20,858 bases of DNA from JBGTBQ01 sp041749275 (GCA_041749275.1 JBGTBQ010000209.1:1-20858), one strand, 5' to 3'; positions 1 to 8,747 are shown, counted from the first letter of the stretch. Numbers and translations are program-made. The notes: a model not told the origin generated them from the letters alone.

Positions 1-1640
1 TTCCGGTCGAGCAGGTAGGTCGGGTCGAGTCCGGCGACGAAGGGGCGCGTCGGGTCGTAGAAGAAGAGCTTGGGGAAGTCGTCCCAGTCGGCGTTGTAGA
101 CGAGTTCGCCTTTGGGCACGTTCTTCGTGACCCACTCCATGCCGGCGCGGTAGCGGTCGGGGCCGGGCATCCCGGCGATGTCCTTCACGGTGATGTGGTG
201 ATACCAACCCATGAAGGCGAAGGCGAAGAGCGCGGCAGCCATCACCAGCGCGCGCGTCCATCCGCGCATCCACATGTAGACGAACACGGCGAGCAGCGCG
301 CCAGCCGTGAGGAGGGCGCCCTTGAGCGCCGCGTTCAGGTGTGTAACCAACGCGAAGAGGTAGAGCGATGCGCCGATCAGGATACCGACCATCGCCGCCT
401 CATGCTCGTCCCACGAACGCCCGGCGCCGGCCACCCTCGGCGCGGCGCGCGGGGGTTCGTCGGGTTGCGGCGCATCTTTCTCGTCAACGGCGGGCGCGAG
501 GACGGCGCGTGCGCGCAGGCGCTCGACGAGCGGTTGCAGAGCGAAGGCGGCGAAGACGAAGGCGAACGGCGGCCAGTATTCCGAGAAGCGCCGCCAGCGC
601 ATGTTGACCAGCATCAGGAAGGTCGAGAAGAGGAGGAAGAAGAGCGGGCGCTGCTGATCCTTCTCGGTCGAATCGCGGAAGGCGATGTAGCCCGCGATCA
701 TCGCGGCGAAGGCCGGCCCGCAGTTCCCCAAAAACTCCAGCGTGTTATACGGATACCACTCGCCGCCGACCGCGGTGGAGAAATCTTTCACCGTGACCTT
801 GATGACGAGGTGCTGGTAGAGCAGTTGCAGGTTGAGCGGGAAGTACGGGTTGATGACGTAGCCGAGGAGCGAGCCGATGAAGACGAAGAGGAGCGGGCGC
901 CACTCGATGCGCCGCTCGACCCAGAGCACGACCGCCGTCCAGAAGGCCGCCGCCACCCACAACAGCAGGAACATGTCGTAGGTCAGCGCGAAGACGAACG
1001 CGAGCGGCAGCAGCCACCTGTACCTGCGCTCGAACAGAAGATAAATCCCCGCGATGAGAAACACGATGGAGACGCTCATCGCCTTGCCCATGTGGATGCG
1101 GTAGAGGAATGGGGCCGCGCTGCCGAGGATGGCGATGAGCCACACGAGCGGGTAGCTGATGCGGTAGCGCACCAGTAGCCAGTAGCACGAGAAGACGGCG
1201 AGACAGGCGAAGAGCCACGTGCCGAGCTTGGCGCTGTACTGGAAGTCGCCGACGAGCGTGAAAGGTATTTGGAAGACGTGGAATAGGAAGTGATGGTCAA
1301 CGTAATCTTTCGCGTTGAGCGTCGTCAGCGGGAGCGCGTCGAAGGAGGGCGGGAACTGTCCGGCGCGCGCGCCGTCGAGCAGCATCCGGCTCCAGCGGAA
1401 GTGATAGTAGGCGTCGAAATCGCCGCAGCAGACCGATTGGGTGGCGAACTGCAAGTACCAGAACGTGACGCCGATGATGAGCGCGCCGAAGAGAAGCAGA
1501 AACCGCCGCTCCTTCTTCATCGCCTCCGCGGTCGAATCTATCGCCGTGGACGCCGTGGCGGACACAGGAGCCGTGTGTTCGTCGTTGACCGCTGGGGCTA
1601 TCTCTTCAACGGGTGCGCTTTCGTCGCTGATGTTCTCCAT
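1..1640 (-). CDS. Polytopic membrane protein, GT-C/STT3-like glycosyltransferase candidate (3' end outside window)
   Basis: The frame is open from the ATG at 1640 to the left edge: 546 full codons and no stop, so the C-terminus is missing. A Pro/Ala/Glu-rich N-terminus of about 45 residues precedes a first membrane segment (about 47-64). Then comes the short motif CGDFDAYYHFRWSRML (72-87), followed by many hydrophobic segments. The acidic/aromatic DxxYYHFRW patch after the first helix resembles the first loop of STT3/PMT-type GT-C enzymes, which transfer sugars from polyprenyl-phosphate donors. A hydrophilic Pro-rich insert interrupts the later helices. The visible end looks soluble (AGMEWVTKNVPKG, YNADWDDFPKLFFYDP, GLDPTYLLD). 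The family link is an inference from this layout. Met41, at 1520, is an alternative start. The 52-base gap to the upstream hydrolase, on the same strand, allows co-transcription. The antisense open frames over this region have low-complexity Arg/Glu-rich products and are not genes. Confidence 0.8.
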   Translation of the reverse strand, partial: MENISDESAPVEEIAPAVNDEHTAPVSATASTAIDSTAEAMKKERRFLLLFGALIIGVTFWYLQFATQSVCCGDFDAYYHFRWSRMLLDGARAGQFPPSFDALPLTTLNAKDYVDHHFLFHVFQIPFTLVGDFQYSAKLGTWLFACLAVFSCYWLLVRYRISYPLVWLIAILGSAAPFLYRIHMGKAMSVSIVFLIAGIYLLFERRYRWLLPLAFVFALTYDMFLLLWVAAAFWTAVVLWVERRIEWRPLLFVFIGSLLGYVINPYFPLNLQLLYQHLVIKVTVKDFSTAVGGEWYPYNTLEFLGNCGPAFAAMIAGYIAFRDSTEKDQQRPLFFLLFSTFLMLVNMRWRRFSEYWPPFAFVFAAFALQPLVERLRARAVLAPAVDEKDAPQPDEPPRAAPRVAGAGRSWDEHEAAMVGILIGASLYLFALVTHLNAALKGALLTAGALLAVFVYMWMRGWTRALVMAAALFAFAFMGWYHHITVKDIAGMPGPDRYRAGMEWVTKNVPKGELVYNADWDDFPKLFFYDPTRPFVAGLDPTYLLDR

Positions 1641-1692
1641 GTAGAGATGATCTCGATTTAAATGTGCCGCGCCGTGCTCGTAGCGCGGGCGC

Positions 1693-2370
1693 TCAAGCGT
1701 CTTCCCGCAACCTCTCCTCCGCCCACGCCGCGATCACGCTCCGCAGGTCTTCGAGTTGCTCGTCGAAAAAGTGTCCGGCGCCGGGAATGATCTCGACGCG
1801 CGCGGCGGCCTCCGGCGGGACTGTGCGCGCGAGCGCCTGTAAATCTTCGACCGCGCCGAACTCGTCGCGGTCGCCGTGGACGAACAGGAGCGGCTTGCGG
1901 CAGTCGCGCAGGAAGGAGAAGTCGTAGTCGCGCTCGCTGATGCTGACGGGCGTGCCGACGCCGACGAGATAAAGGACGCGCGCGTGATATGTCCCGACCT
2001 CCAGCCCGACCCGCGCGCCGAACGAAAAGCCGGCGAGCGTGACCGGCAGATGCGGATACTTCTCCGTCAGGTAGTCGAGCGCGACGCGCGCGTCATCCTG
2101 TTCGCCGCCACGCGCGCCGGTGTGCTCGCCCGTCGAGTGTCCGACGCCGCGGAAGTTGATGCGGAGCGTGACATGTCCCGCGTCTTCGAGCGCGCGCGCC
2201 GTGCGGAAGACCACCTTGTTATGCATCGTCCCGCCGTGGAGCGGGTGCGGGTGCAGCACGAGCGCCGCGCCGCGCAACGGCGACGCGCCACCCGCAGGAC
2301 GCGGCTCCTTCAGGATCGCTTCCAGCCGCCCGTGCGGCGCCGGGATAAAAAGGTTTCCAACCGGATACAT
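1693..2370 (-). CDS. Alpha/beta hydrolase (COG2945-like, esterase/dienelactone hydrolase style)
   Basis: The protein has 225 residues and no signal peptide, so it is probably cytoplasmic. It carries the complete hallmarks of the small COG2945-type hydrolases. These are an oxyanion-hole segment HPHPLHGGTMHNKV (40-53), the NFRGVGHSTG strand-turn (72-81), and the nucleophile elbow GFSFG with Ser116. The acid is probably Asp169 in HGDRDEFG, and the base is His200 in GAGHFF. The catalytic triad is therefore intact. Substrate cannot be told from sequence; members hydrolyse short esters or are uncharacterised. The start at 2370 is the only Met that leaves room for the first strand (NLFIPAPHGRLEAIL). 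No Shine-Dalgarno is visible, because a heptamer repeat begins about four bases upstream of the start codon. The membrane protein gene lies 52 bases downstream on the same strand. Confidence 0.88.
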   Translation of the reverse strand: MYPVGNLFIPAPHGRLEAILKEPRPAGGASPLRGAALVLHPHPLHGGTMHNKVVFRTARALEDAGHVTLRINFRGVGHSTGEHTGARGGEQDDARVALDYLTEKYPHLPVTLAGFSFGARVGLEVGTYHARVLYLVGVGTPVSISERDYDFSFLRDCRKPLLFVHGDRDEFGAVEDLQALARTVPPEAAARVEIIPGAGHFFDEQLEDLRSVIAAWAEERLREDA

Positions 2371-2374
2371 TATG

Positions 2375-2485
2375 TGCAGCAGGCAGCAGGCAGTAGACGG
2401 CAGGCGGTAAAGTCTTTTTCTATCGAACGGTCAGAGAGCAAACGTCAATGCCGGCCACGCACAACTTACTGCCTACCGCCTACTG
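2375..2485. repeat. Inverted pair of tandem GGCAGTA-type heptamers (hairpin)
   Basis: From 2375 to 2409 the sequence runs in seven-base units: tgcagca, ggcagca, ggcagta, gacggca, ggcggta. Bases 2466-2485 contain the same word family on the other strand (actgcct, accgcct). The arms 2391-2410 and 2466-2485 pair over 20 positions with three mismatches, all transitions, and enclose a 55-base loop. The left arm ends about four bases before the hydrolase start codon. The loop contains TCGAACGGTC (2423-2432), which recurs in the loop of the hairpin at 14196-14289. Confidence 0.8.
2419..2448 (-). promoter_or_regulatory. Weak candidate promoter for the hydrolase, inside the hairpin loop
   Basis: On the minus strand TTGACG (2448-2443) is followed after 18 bases by GATAGA (2424-2419). 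The -35 box is good but the -10 box matches TATAAT at only three positions. If it is used, transcription would begin inside or beside the left heptamer arm, and the hydrolase mRNA would have a very short leader. Confidence 0.25.
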
Positions 2486-2539
2486 TTTTTAACAGAAATA
2501 CCGCGCGCAGCCTAACCGCCGGGCCGTGGGAAGAATGTC

Positions 2540-2568
2540 TTGACTTGTCATTTTGAAAGCAGTAGCTT
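2540..2568 (+). promoter_or_regulatory. Candidate sigma70-type promoter for the hybrid kinase
   Basis: TTGACT (2540-2545), a 17-base spacer and TAGCTT (2563-2568) form a plausible promoter. It would leave a leader of roughly 240 bases before the kinase start at 2812. It is the best plus-strand match that I noticed in this intergenic region. Confidence 0.4.
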
Positions 2569-2811
2569 TGAACACTCACCGCAAGTCAACGTTGATAGTC
2601 AGCAGACATTTATCGCGGCGGAAGTTCTGAAGCCAGTTGCTCCCCGGCTTCCATCCACCCAGTGTCTCGTGCGGCACGGCGCATACTCTTTGAGATTCTT
2701 CGAGATTAAGTTCTGAACTTGCAGCGGACGAATACCCGCCGCCCGGTGAACCGCGTGCGTCCGGGTCGGCACCTCGGCGCTCCATGCGAAGAACAAGCTA
2801 AAGGAAGTGTG

Positions 2812-5800
2812 ATGTCTGATCCTCAGCCCCACGATCAGGACGACGGGCGGGCAGCTTCATCCCCCGCGTTTGGATCTGCCGCGTGGCAGCCTTACGGCGT
2901 CGCGGTCGTCGCGGTCGTGGCGGCTACGTTCCTGATGTCCGCGCTCTACGGCGTCGGCGGCATCGAGCGGGGCAGCATCCCCTTCATCTTCTACTTCGGG
3001 GCCGTGATCCTCAGCGCGCGGTACGGGGGACGCGGGCCGGGCCTGTTCTCCGTCGTTCTCTCCGTCTTAACGGCCAAATACTTTTTCATCCCACCGTTCG
3101 GTAAATTGGCATTCAACTACGAAAGCGTGTTGCAGTCCGTGATCTTCGTTCTGGTCGCCTTCGTCATCGTCTCTCTGACGGAGCAGAGCCGCCGCGCCGA
3201 AGCGCAGGCGCGGGCGAGCGAGGAGTCGCTCTCAACCACGCTCCGCAGCATCGGCGACGCCGTGATTGCGACCGACGCGGCGGGAAGCATCACGTTTATG
3301 AACCCCATCGCCGAACGGCTCACGGGCTGGGCGACCGCGGAAGCGCGCGGGCGGCCTCTCACAGAGGTCTTCCGCATCATCAATGAAGAGACGCGGCGCG
3401 AGGTTGAAAGCCCCGTCGAGAAAGTGCTGCGCGAGGGGATCATCGTCGGCTTGTCGAACCACACGCTGCTCATCTCGAAGAGCGGCGTGGAGACGCCGAT
3501 TGACGACACCGGCGCTCCCATCAAGAACAAGTCAGGCCGCATCGTCGGAGTCGTCCTCGTCTTCCACGACATTACCGAACGCAGGCTGGCGGAGAAGGCG
3601 CTCAAGGAGAGCGAGGAGCGCTTCCACATGCTTGCCGACAGCGCGCCGGTGATGATCTGGGTCAACAGCCTCACCGGCTGCGAGTTCGTCAACCGGAGTT
3701 ATCTGGAGTTTCTGGGTCGCACCTACGATGAGGTGCTCAGGATGGACTGGGCGACGGCCCTGCACCCGGACGACGCCGCGGGGTATCTCAGCGCCTATCT
3801 CGCCGCCTTCGAGGCGCGGGTGCCGTTCGAGGCGCAGTTCCGCTTCCGGCGCGGCGACGGTGAGTACCGCTGGCTAAAGTCGGTCGGCCTGCCGCGGTTC
3901 ACGCCCGGCGGCGCGTTTCTCGGTTACATCGGCAGCTCTTTCGATATCACCGACCTCAAGCTCTCCGCGACGGCGCTGCGCGATTCCGAAGAGCGTTACC
4001 GCCTTCTGTTCGAATCGAACCCGCACCCGATGTGGGTCTACGACTTGGAGTCCTTCGCCTTCCTCGCCGTCAACGATGCCGCCGTCCGCCACTACGGCTA
4101 CACGCGCGACGAGTTTTTGGCGATGACCATTAAAGACATTCGCCCCCCGGAAGACATCCCCCGGCTCCTTGAGAATGTGTCGCGGGCGAGGCCCGGACTC
4201 GACGATGTAGGTAAGTGGCGGCACCTGAAGAAAAGCGGGGCGGTCATTGATGTGGAGATCATTAGCCACTCTCTCGTTTTCGACGGGCGCCGCGCCGAGC
4301 TGGTGCTCGCCAACGACATCACCGAGCGCAAGCGGGCCGAGGACGAGTTGCGCGCCTCCGAAGCCCGTTACCGTGCGCTCGCCGCCGCGATGCCGCAGAT
4401 CGTCTGGACGGCGCGGCCCGATGGCTATATTGACTACTACAACAAACGCTGGTTTGACTATACCGGCATGACGCTGGAGCAGACGCAAGGCTGGGGCTGG
4501 CAGCCCGTCCTGCACCCCGATGATGTCGAGCCGTGCCTGCGCCGCTGGGCGACCTCGGTCGAGACCGGCGAGGATTATGAGATCGAGTATCGCTTCCGCC
4601 GCGCCGTGGACGGACAGTATCGTTGGCACTTGGGTCGCGCCGAACCGATGCGCGACGCTGACGGGCGCATCGTCAAATGGTTCGGCGCCGCCACCGACAT
4701 CCACGACCAGAAGCAAACGGCGGAACGACTCCGCTTTCTCTCCGACGCGAACGCGCTGCTGACCTCGTCGCTCGATTACGAGACGACTCTCGCGCACTTG
4801 GCGCGGCTCTCTGTGTTGACACTGGCCGACCACTGCCTGATTGACCTGATCGGCGACGACGGCGAGGTGCGGCGTGTCGCGACGGCGCACGCCAATCCGT
4901 CGAAGGAGGAGCTGGTGCGCGACCTCCGCCGGTTCCCGCCCGCGCCCGGCGAGGCCGAGGGCATCCCCACCGTGCTCCGCACGGGCCGGTCTGAGATAAT
5001 CTCCGACTTGACCGAAGAGATGCTGCCGGCCCTCGCGCGCGGCGAAGAACATCTGGCCGCTCTGCGCCGTCTGGGGCCGAAGTCCTTTATGACCGTACCG
5101 CTCAACGCGCGCGCGCGCACCATCGGCGCGATCACCATTGGGCTGGACGAGCCGGGTCGCCGTTACACTCGCGCCGACCTCGTCTTCGCCGAAGAACTCG
5201 CCCGCCGCGCCGCCCTCGCCATAGATAACGCCCGTCTCTATAGCCGCGCGCAAGAGTCCAACCGCGCCAAGGATGAGTTCCTCGCCATGCTCTCGCACGA
5301 GCTACGCACGCCGCTCACGCCGATCATGGGCTGGATAGGCATGATTCGCGCCGGGTATCTCGCTGAGGAAAACATCGAGCAGGGTCTCGAAGTCATTGAC
5401 AAAAGCTCGCAGTCGCTCCTGCGGCTCATCAGCGACCTGCTCGACATGACCTCGATCATGAGCGGCAAGATGAGAATCGAGCGCGAGGCCGTCGGGCTGG
5501 AAGGACTCGTGAGCGAGGCCGTGCAGACCGTCCGCCCGCAGGCCGCGGCGTCCGGCATCACGCTCGACCTGTCCTGCGACGCCGGGGCCGCGACGGCGCT
5601 CGTCTCCGGCGACCGGACGCGGCTCGTACAGGTCTTGTGGAACCTGTTCTCGAACGCCGTTAAGTTCTCACCGCGCGGCGCGCGCGTGCGCGTCGAGTGC
5701 CGGGCCGACGACGCCACGGCGCACGTGGAGGTGTCGGACGAGGGGAGCGGCATCGCGCCGGAGTTTTTGTCGCGTGTCTTCGACCGCTTCAGTCAGGCCG

Positions 5801-6471
5801 ACAGCTCAACCACGCGCGCCTACGGCGGCCTCGGTCTCGGCCTCGCGCTCGTCAAGAGCTTTGTCGAAGCGCACGGCGGCGTGGTCAAAGCCTTCAGCGC
5901 CGGGCCGGGGCGCGGAAGCCACTTCACCGTCACACTCCCTCGATTGCGGATTGAAGAAGAGCGGACGGAATCTCGGTCGGCATCAGGTGGGCGCGACTCA
6001 CGGGAACACGAATCCGCAATCCACAATCCGCAATCCGCAATCGAAGCGTCCGCGATCCACCATTCGCAATCGGTTCGGGTGCTCGTCGTTGAGGACGAGC
6101 GCGATACGCTCGAAATGCTACAGATCGTCTTCGGGATGCGTGGCTACGAGGCCGTGACGTGCGCGAGCGCGGAGGAGGCATTGCGCGTTGCCCCTTCCGC
6201 ATGGTTTGATATAATCGTTTCCGATATTGGACTCCCCCGCATTGACGGCTACGAGTTAATCAAGCGACTGCGCGAGGTGTCGCACCTGCGCGATACTCCG
6301 GCGCTGGCGCTCACGGGTTACGCGGCACGAACGGACACCGAGGCCGCCCTCGCCGCCGGCTTCGACGCGCACGTGCCCAAGCCGGTCGAGCCGTCCGTGC
6401 TGGCGGATGAGATCGAGCGGCTCCTGCGGCAAGGAAGAAGCGGTAGGAAATCGCGCCCCCCCGCGGCGTGA
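2812..6471 (+). CDS. Hybrid sensor histidine kinase: DUF4118-PASx4-GAF-HisKA-HATPase-REC
   Basis: The protein has 1219 residues. A KdpD-like DUF4118 membrane domain (about 26-125, several helices) is followed by PAS domains at about 141-257, 270-383, 392-507 and 519-634; the second and fourth are PAS_3-like, with HPDD and YRW motifs. A GAF domain follows at about 660-810. The H-box SHELRTP puts the phosphorylated His at 829. The ATPase has an N-box (WNLFSNAVKF, about 943-952), a G1 box (DEGSG, Asp976) and GGLGLGLAL (about 1005-1013). A receiver domain begins near 1088, with acidic residues VVEDE and phosphoacceptor Asp1138 in VSDIGLP. All catalytic residues are present. ATG 2812 is chosen because AAGGAAG lies just upstream (2801-2807); an in-frame ATG at 2719 lacks this. 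It should autophosphorylate at the membrane and pass phosphate to its own receiver. The linker before the receiver is encoded by a heptamer repeat (see 5941-6043). Confidence 0.93.
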   Translation: MSDPQPHDQDDGRAASSPAFGSAAWQPYGVAVVAVVAATFLMSALYGVGGIERGSIPFIFYFGAVILSARYGGRGPGLFSVVLSVLTAKYFFIPPFGKLAFNYESVLQSVIFVLVAFVIVSLTEQSRRAEAQARASEESLSTTLRSIGDAVIATDAAGSITFMNPIAERLTGWATAEARGRPLTEVFRIINEETRREVESPVEKVLREGIIVGLSNHTLLISKSGVETPIDDTGAPIKNKSGRIVGVVLVFHDITERRLAEKALKESEERFHMLADSAPVMIWVNSLTGCEFVNRSYLEFLGRTYDEVLRMDWATALHPDDAAGYLSAYLAAFEARVPFEAQFRFRRGDGEYRWLKSVGLPRFTPGGAFLGYIGSSFDITDLKLSATALRDSEERYRLLFESNPHPMWVYDLESFAFLAVNDAAVRHYGYTRDEFLAMTIKDIRPPEDIPRLLENVSRARPGLDDVGKWRHLKKSGAVIDVEIISHSLVFDGRRAELVLANDITERKRAEDELRASEARYRALAAAMPQIVWTARPDGYIDYYNKRWFDYTGMTLEQTQGWGWQPVLHPDDVEPCLRRWATSVETGEDYEIEYRFRRAVDGQYRWHLGRAEPMRDADGRIVKWFGAATDIHDQKQTAERLRFLSDANALLTSSLDYETTLAHLARLSVLTLADHCLIDLIGDDGEVRRVATAHANPSKEELVRDLRRFPPAPGEAEGIPTVLRTGRSEIISDLTEEMLPALARGEEHLAALRRLGPKSFMTVPLNARARTIGAITIGLDEPGRRYTRADLVFAEELARRAALAIDNARLYSRAQESNRAKDEFLAMLSHELRTPLTPIMGWIGMIRAGYLAEENIEQGLEVIDKSSQSLLRLISDLLDMTSIMSGKMRIEREAVGLEGLVSEAVQTVRPQAAASGITLDLSCDAGAATALVSGDRTRLVQVLWNLFSNAVKFSPRGARVRVECRADDATAHVEVSDEGSGIAPEFLSRVFDRFSQADSSTTRAYGGLGLGLALVKSFVEAHGGVVKAFSAGPGRGSHFTVTLPRLRIEEERTESRSASGGRDSREHESAIHNPQSAIEASAIHHSQSVRVLVVEDERDTLEMLQIVFGMRGYEAVTCASAEEALRVAPSAWFDIIVSDIGLPRIDGYELIKRLREVSHLRDTPALALTGYAARTDTEAALAAGFDAHVPKPVEPSVLADEIERLLRQGRSGRKSRPPAA
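5941..6043. repeat. In-frame ATCCGCA heptamer hairpin within the kinase gene
   Basis: Bases 6012-6039 are four tandem heptamers (atccgca, atccaca, atccgca, atccgca). The 13 bases CAATCCGCAATCG at 6031-6043 are the exact reverse complement of 5941-5953. A degenerate further copy (attcgcaatcgg) follows at about 6062-6073. The element sits in frame between the ATPase and receiver domains. It encodes a low-complexity linker (ESAIHNPQSAI, then SAIHHSQS) that interrupts neither domain. Confidence 0.8.
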
Positions 6472-6710
6472 CCGATCAAGTCTCCGGAATTTTAGTTCTT
6501 TAAGAAACATCGAAGAAACTGCCTCGGCATGTAGACGAGTACTTTATGGTGTAACGATTCTTCGTGCCGTCGCGTTTTCGCGGTAGGTTCGTCGCCGGCG
6601 CCTTTCGGTTTTGACCGTCACGAGGCGTCAGCGTCATTGCCGGCTATTGGCTGAATTTCAAGGTGCGAAGCTTGATACCACCCGCGCCCGCGCGCAGGAA
6701 GTAAATCAGA

Positions 6711-7214
6711 ATGTTCATCTCGCTGCCACCGGTTCGCTATTCGAGGCCGCTCATCGTCGCCACCTCGTTTCCACGTCTCTCTGACCGTTCCGGCGGCGGA
6801 ACTGTCGGCAAGGCTCCGCGCGCGGGGCGCGACAGGGATGAGACGAAAAGCAAGCCTCTCGCCCTCGTCGTGGACGACGCGCCCGACGTGACGGAGATGA
6901 TTGGCATGCTGATGCGCTACGCCGGCTATGAAGTGGTGATGGCGCTCAACGCTGCGGATGCGTTCGACGCGGCGCGTCTGAGCCGGTTCGACGTGGTTAT
7001 CTCGGATATCGGTATGCCGGGCATGAATGGATATGAACTGGCCGAAGCCCTGCGCGCGCTGCCGTCCTACGCCAGCGTGCCGCTCATCGCGGTCACCGGG
7101 TTCTCGATGTATGACGACCGCGCGCGCGCGCTTGGCTCCGGGTTCAACGACTTCCTCACGAAGCCGATCAATCCCACGGACCTGATAGACACCGTCAAGC
7201 GACTGCGCGAGTAA
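6711..7214 (+). CDS. Single-domain response regulator (CheY-like receiver with N-terminal extension)
   Basis: The protein has 167 residues. The first 48 or so are a basic, poorly structured extension with no recognisable domain. The rest is one receiver domain: strand one and acidic pair LALVVDDAPD, phosphoacceptor Asp99 in VISDIGMPGMNG, switch Thr in AVTGFS, and conserved Lys in FLTKPI. No DNA-binding or enzymatic output domain follows, so it probably relays phosphate or acts by protein contact. ATG 6711 is supported by AGGAAGT at 6696-6702. The gene lies 239 bases after the hybrid kinase and 41 bases before a second kinase on the same strand. That suggests it links the two, though this is inferred from position alone. 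Confidence 0.87.
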   Translation: MFISLPPVRYSRPLIVATSFPRLSDRSGGGTVGKAPRAGRDRDETKSKPLALVVDDAPDVTEMIGMLMRYAGYEVVMALNAADAFDAARLSRFDVVISDIGMPGMNGYELAEALRALPSYASVPLIAVTGFSMYDDRARALGSGFNDFLTKPINPTDLIDTVKRLRE

Positions 7215-7255
7215 TAACGTGACCGGACGCACGGTCGGGCCGACAGCTTGACGAC

Positions 7256-8542
7256 ATGGAAGGCAAACCCTACAAAGAGAGTTCCGGCCACACGCTTGGA
7301 CGCGAGCCAAGCGAGACGGGACAGGGACGTGTGACGGCGCTCGCGCCGCAACCGTCGGCTGCGGACCGGGACGCCGCAACCGACGAACACCACATCCTCG
7401 CGCGTGATGACGAGGCCGAAGCGGAGAAGATGCGAAGCCTCGGCCAACTCGCCGCGGGCGTGGCCCACGATTTCAACAACGCGCTGGCCGCCATCGTCGG
7501 GCGGACGCAACTGCTGCTGCGTCTCGCCGAGGATGAGCGGTTGCGCCGCCACCTTCGTATCATCGAGACCGCCGCCCTCGACGCCGCCGAAACCGTCAGC
7601 CGCATCCAGAACTTCGCCCGCCGCACACCGAAAGGCCCGCTGAAAACGGTCGCCCTGTCCGCGCTCGTCGCCGACACCGTGCAACTCACACGCACGCGCT
7701 GGGAGACGGACGCGCGCGTCCGTGGCGCCCTCTACGAGATTGAGTTCGAGCCTTGCCGGGACGAGAGCGACCACATCAACGCCAACCCGTCGGAAGTGCG
7801 CGAGGTGCTCGTCAACCTTGTCCTCAACGCGCTCGATGCGATGCCCCACGGCGGGCGGCTCGGTTTATACGTGACAGGCGGGACGGAGGCGGTCGCCGTG
7901 CGGGTCGCGGATAACGGCGACGGCATCCACGCCGAAACGCTCGAACACATCTTCGAGCCGTTCTTCACGACGAAAGGCGCCGGCGGATCGGGACTAGGAC
8001 TCGCCGTCTCTTACGGCATCGTCCGTCGCCACGGCGGACAGATTGAGGTCGAGAGCGAAGTAGGGCAGGGGACGACTTTTCGTCTGCGCTTCCCGCGCGC
8101 GCGCGAAACGGAATTCTCCCGCCCGGAGCAGTTCGCCGATCTGCCGCGCCTGCGCGTCCTCGTGGTTGACGACGAGGACGCGGTGCGCGAAGTCCTCGTC
8201 GAGATGCTCGTGGAGTTGAAGCAGGAAGTGGTCGAGGCGCGCACCGGCGCTGAGGCGCGCGAACACCTCGCGCACGGCGGCCTCGATCTGATGATTACAG
8301 ACCTCTCAATGCCGGGCACCGACGGCCTTAAACTCGCGGAGGAATCGCGCCGCCTCTCGCCCGCGACGCGCATCGTCCTCGCCACCGGCTACGGACAATC
8401 CCCTCCCGCCGGCGCCCGCCCCGACCACGCGCTCGTTGACCATGTCTTAGCCAAGCCCTTCCAGCTCTCCGACCTCGAAGCCGTCCTCTGGACGTTGCGG
8501 ACGGGAGAGCAGAGCGAGGGTGAGTTAGAGGCGCACTCTTAA
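7256..8542 (+). CDS. Soluble NtrB-like hybrid histidine kinase with C-terminal receiver
   Basis: The protein has 428 residues and no membrane segment or PAS domain. After a hydrophilic N-terminus (1-55) comes a HisKA-like dimerisation segment with H-box VAHDFNN (His71), the form found in NtrB/HWE-adjacent kinases. The ATPase has NLVLNALDAMP (N-box), VADNGDGI (G1), FEPFFTTK (F-box) and GSGLGLAVSYGIV (G2). A C-terminal receiver follows, with VVDDED, phosphoacceptor Asp349 in MITDLSMPG, Thr/Ser switch in LATGYG, and Lys in LAKPF. All phosphotransfer residues are intact. Because there is no sensor domain, input is probably by partner protein or by phosphotransfer from the upstream proteins. The start at 7256 has no clear Shine-Dalgarno; GTG 7331 is an alternative. 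It ends the signalling cluster and is followed by a terminator-like hairpin. Confidence 0.9.
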   Translation: MEGKPYKESSGHTLGREPSETGQGRVTALAPQPSAADRDAATDEHHILARDDEAEAEKMRSLGQLAAGVAHDFNNALAAIVGRTQLLLRLAEDERLRRHLRIIETAALDAAETVSRIQNFARRTPKGPLKTVALSALVADTVQLTRTRWETDARVRGALYEIEFEPCRDESDHINANPSEVREVLVNLVLNALDAMPHGGRLGLYVTGGTEAVAVRVADNGDGIHAETLEHIFEPFFTTKGAGGSGLGLAVSYGIVRRHGGQIEVESEVGQGTTFRLRFPRARETEFSRPEQFADLPRLRVLVVDDEDAVREVLVEMLVELKQEVVEARTGAEAREHLAHGGLDLMITDLSMPGTDGLKLAEESRRLSPATRIVLATGYGQSPPAGARPDHALVDHVLAKPFQLSDLEAVLWTLRTGEQSEGELEAHS

Positions 8543-8747
8543 AACCAAAGCGGGCGCGAAACTCTACCTGCCATCTTATCGCGTGCCTTCGACGGAAGGA
8601 CGACTGCAAATCACGCCTCATGCCAAAGCACGAGCTTCAACTTTCAGGCGAGCTGTTTCAGACTTGCGCTGCTGTTCAGATAACTTGACGAGGAATTAAA
8701 ACTCCTCCTCCGCGCATCACATGGCGCACACGGGCGACTCGAAAAAT

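Larger units (their letters stand above)
2371..2811. other. Non-coding divergent region between hydrolase and hybrid kinase
   Basis: This 441-base stretch lies between the divergent starts at 2370 (minus) and 2812 (plus). It holds a heptamer hairpin (2375-2485), a candidate plus-strand promoter (2540-2568) and a weaker minus-strand promoter in the hairpin loop. The open frames crossing it, including one that would extend the kinase upstream to 2719, lack ribosome-binding sites and recognisable protein content. From 2590 to 2790 I see nothing beyond AT-richer leader sequence. Confidence 0.6.

Noticed and set aside
195..1178. Plus-strand open frame of 327 codons
   Set aside because: Antisense to the membrane protein; the product is extremely Arg/Glu-rich with no motif, as expected from the complement of a high-GC gene.
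2375..2485. CRISPR-like array
   Set aside because: The units are contiguous heptamers without spacers and have inverted arms; no cas gene is nearby.
2719..2811. Upstream extension of the hybrid kinase to ATG 2719
   Set aside because: The added 31 residues are basic and low-complexity, and AAGGAAG sits just before ATG 2812 instead.
3874..5298. Minus-strand open frame of 474 codons
   Set aside because: Lies entirely antisense to the hybrid kinase, which has intact domains throughout; its product has no recognisable domain.
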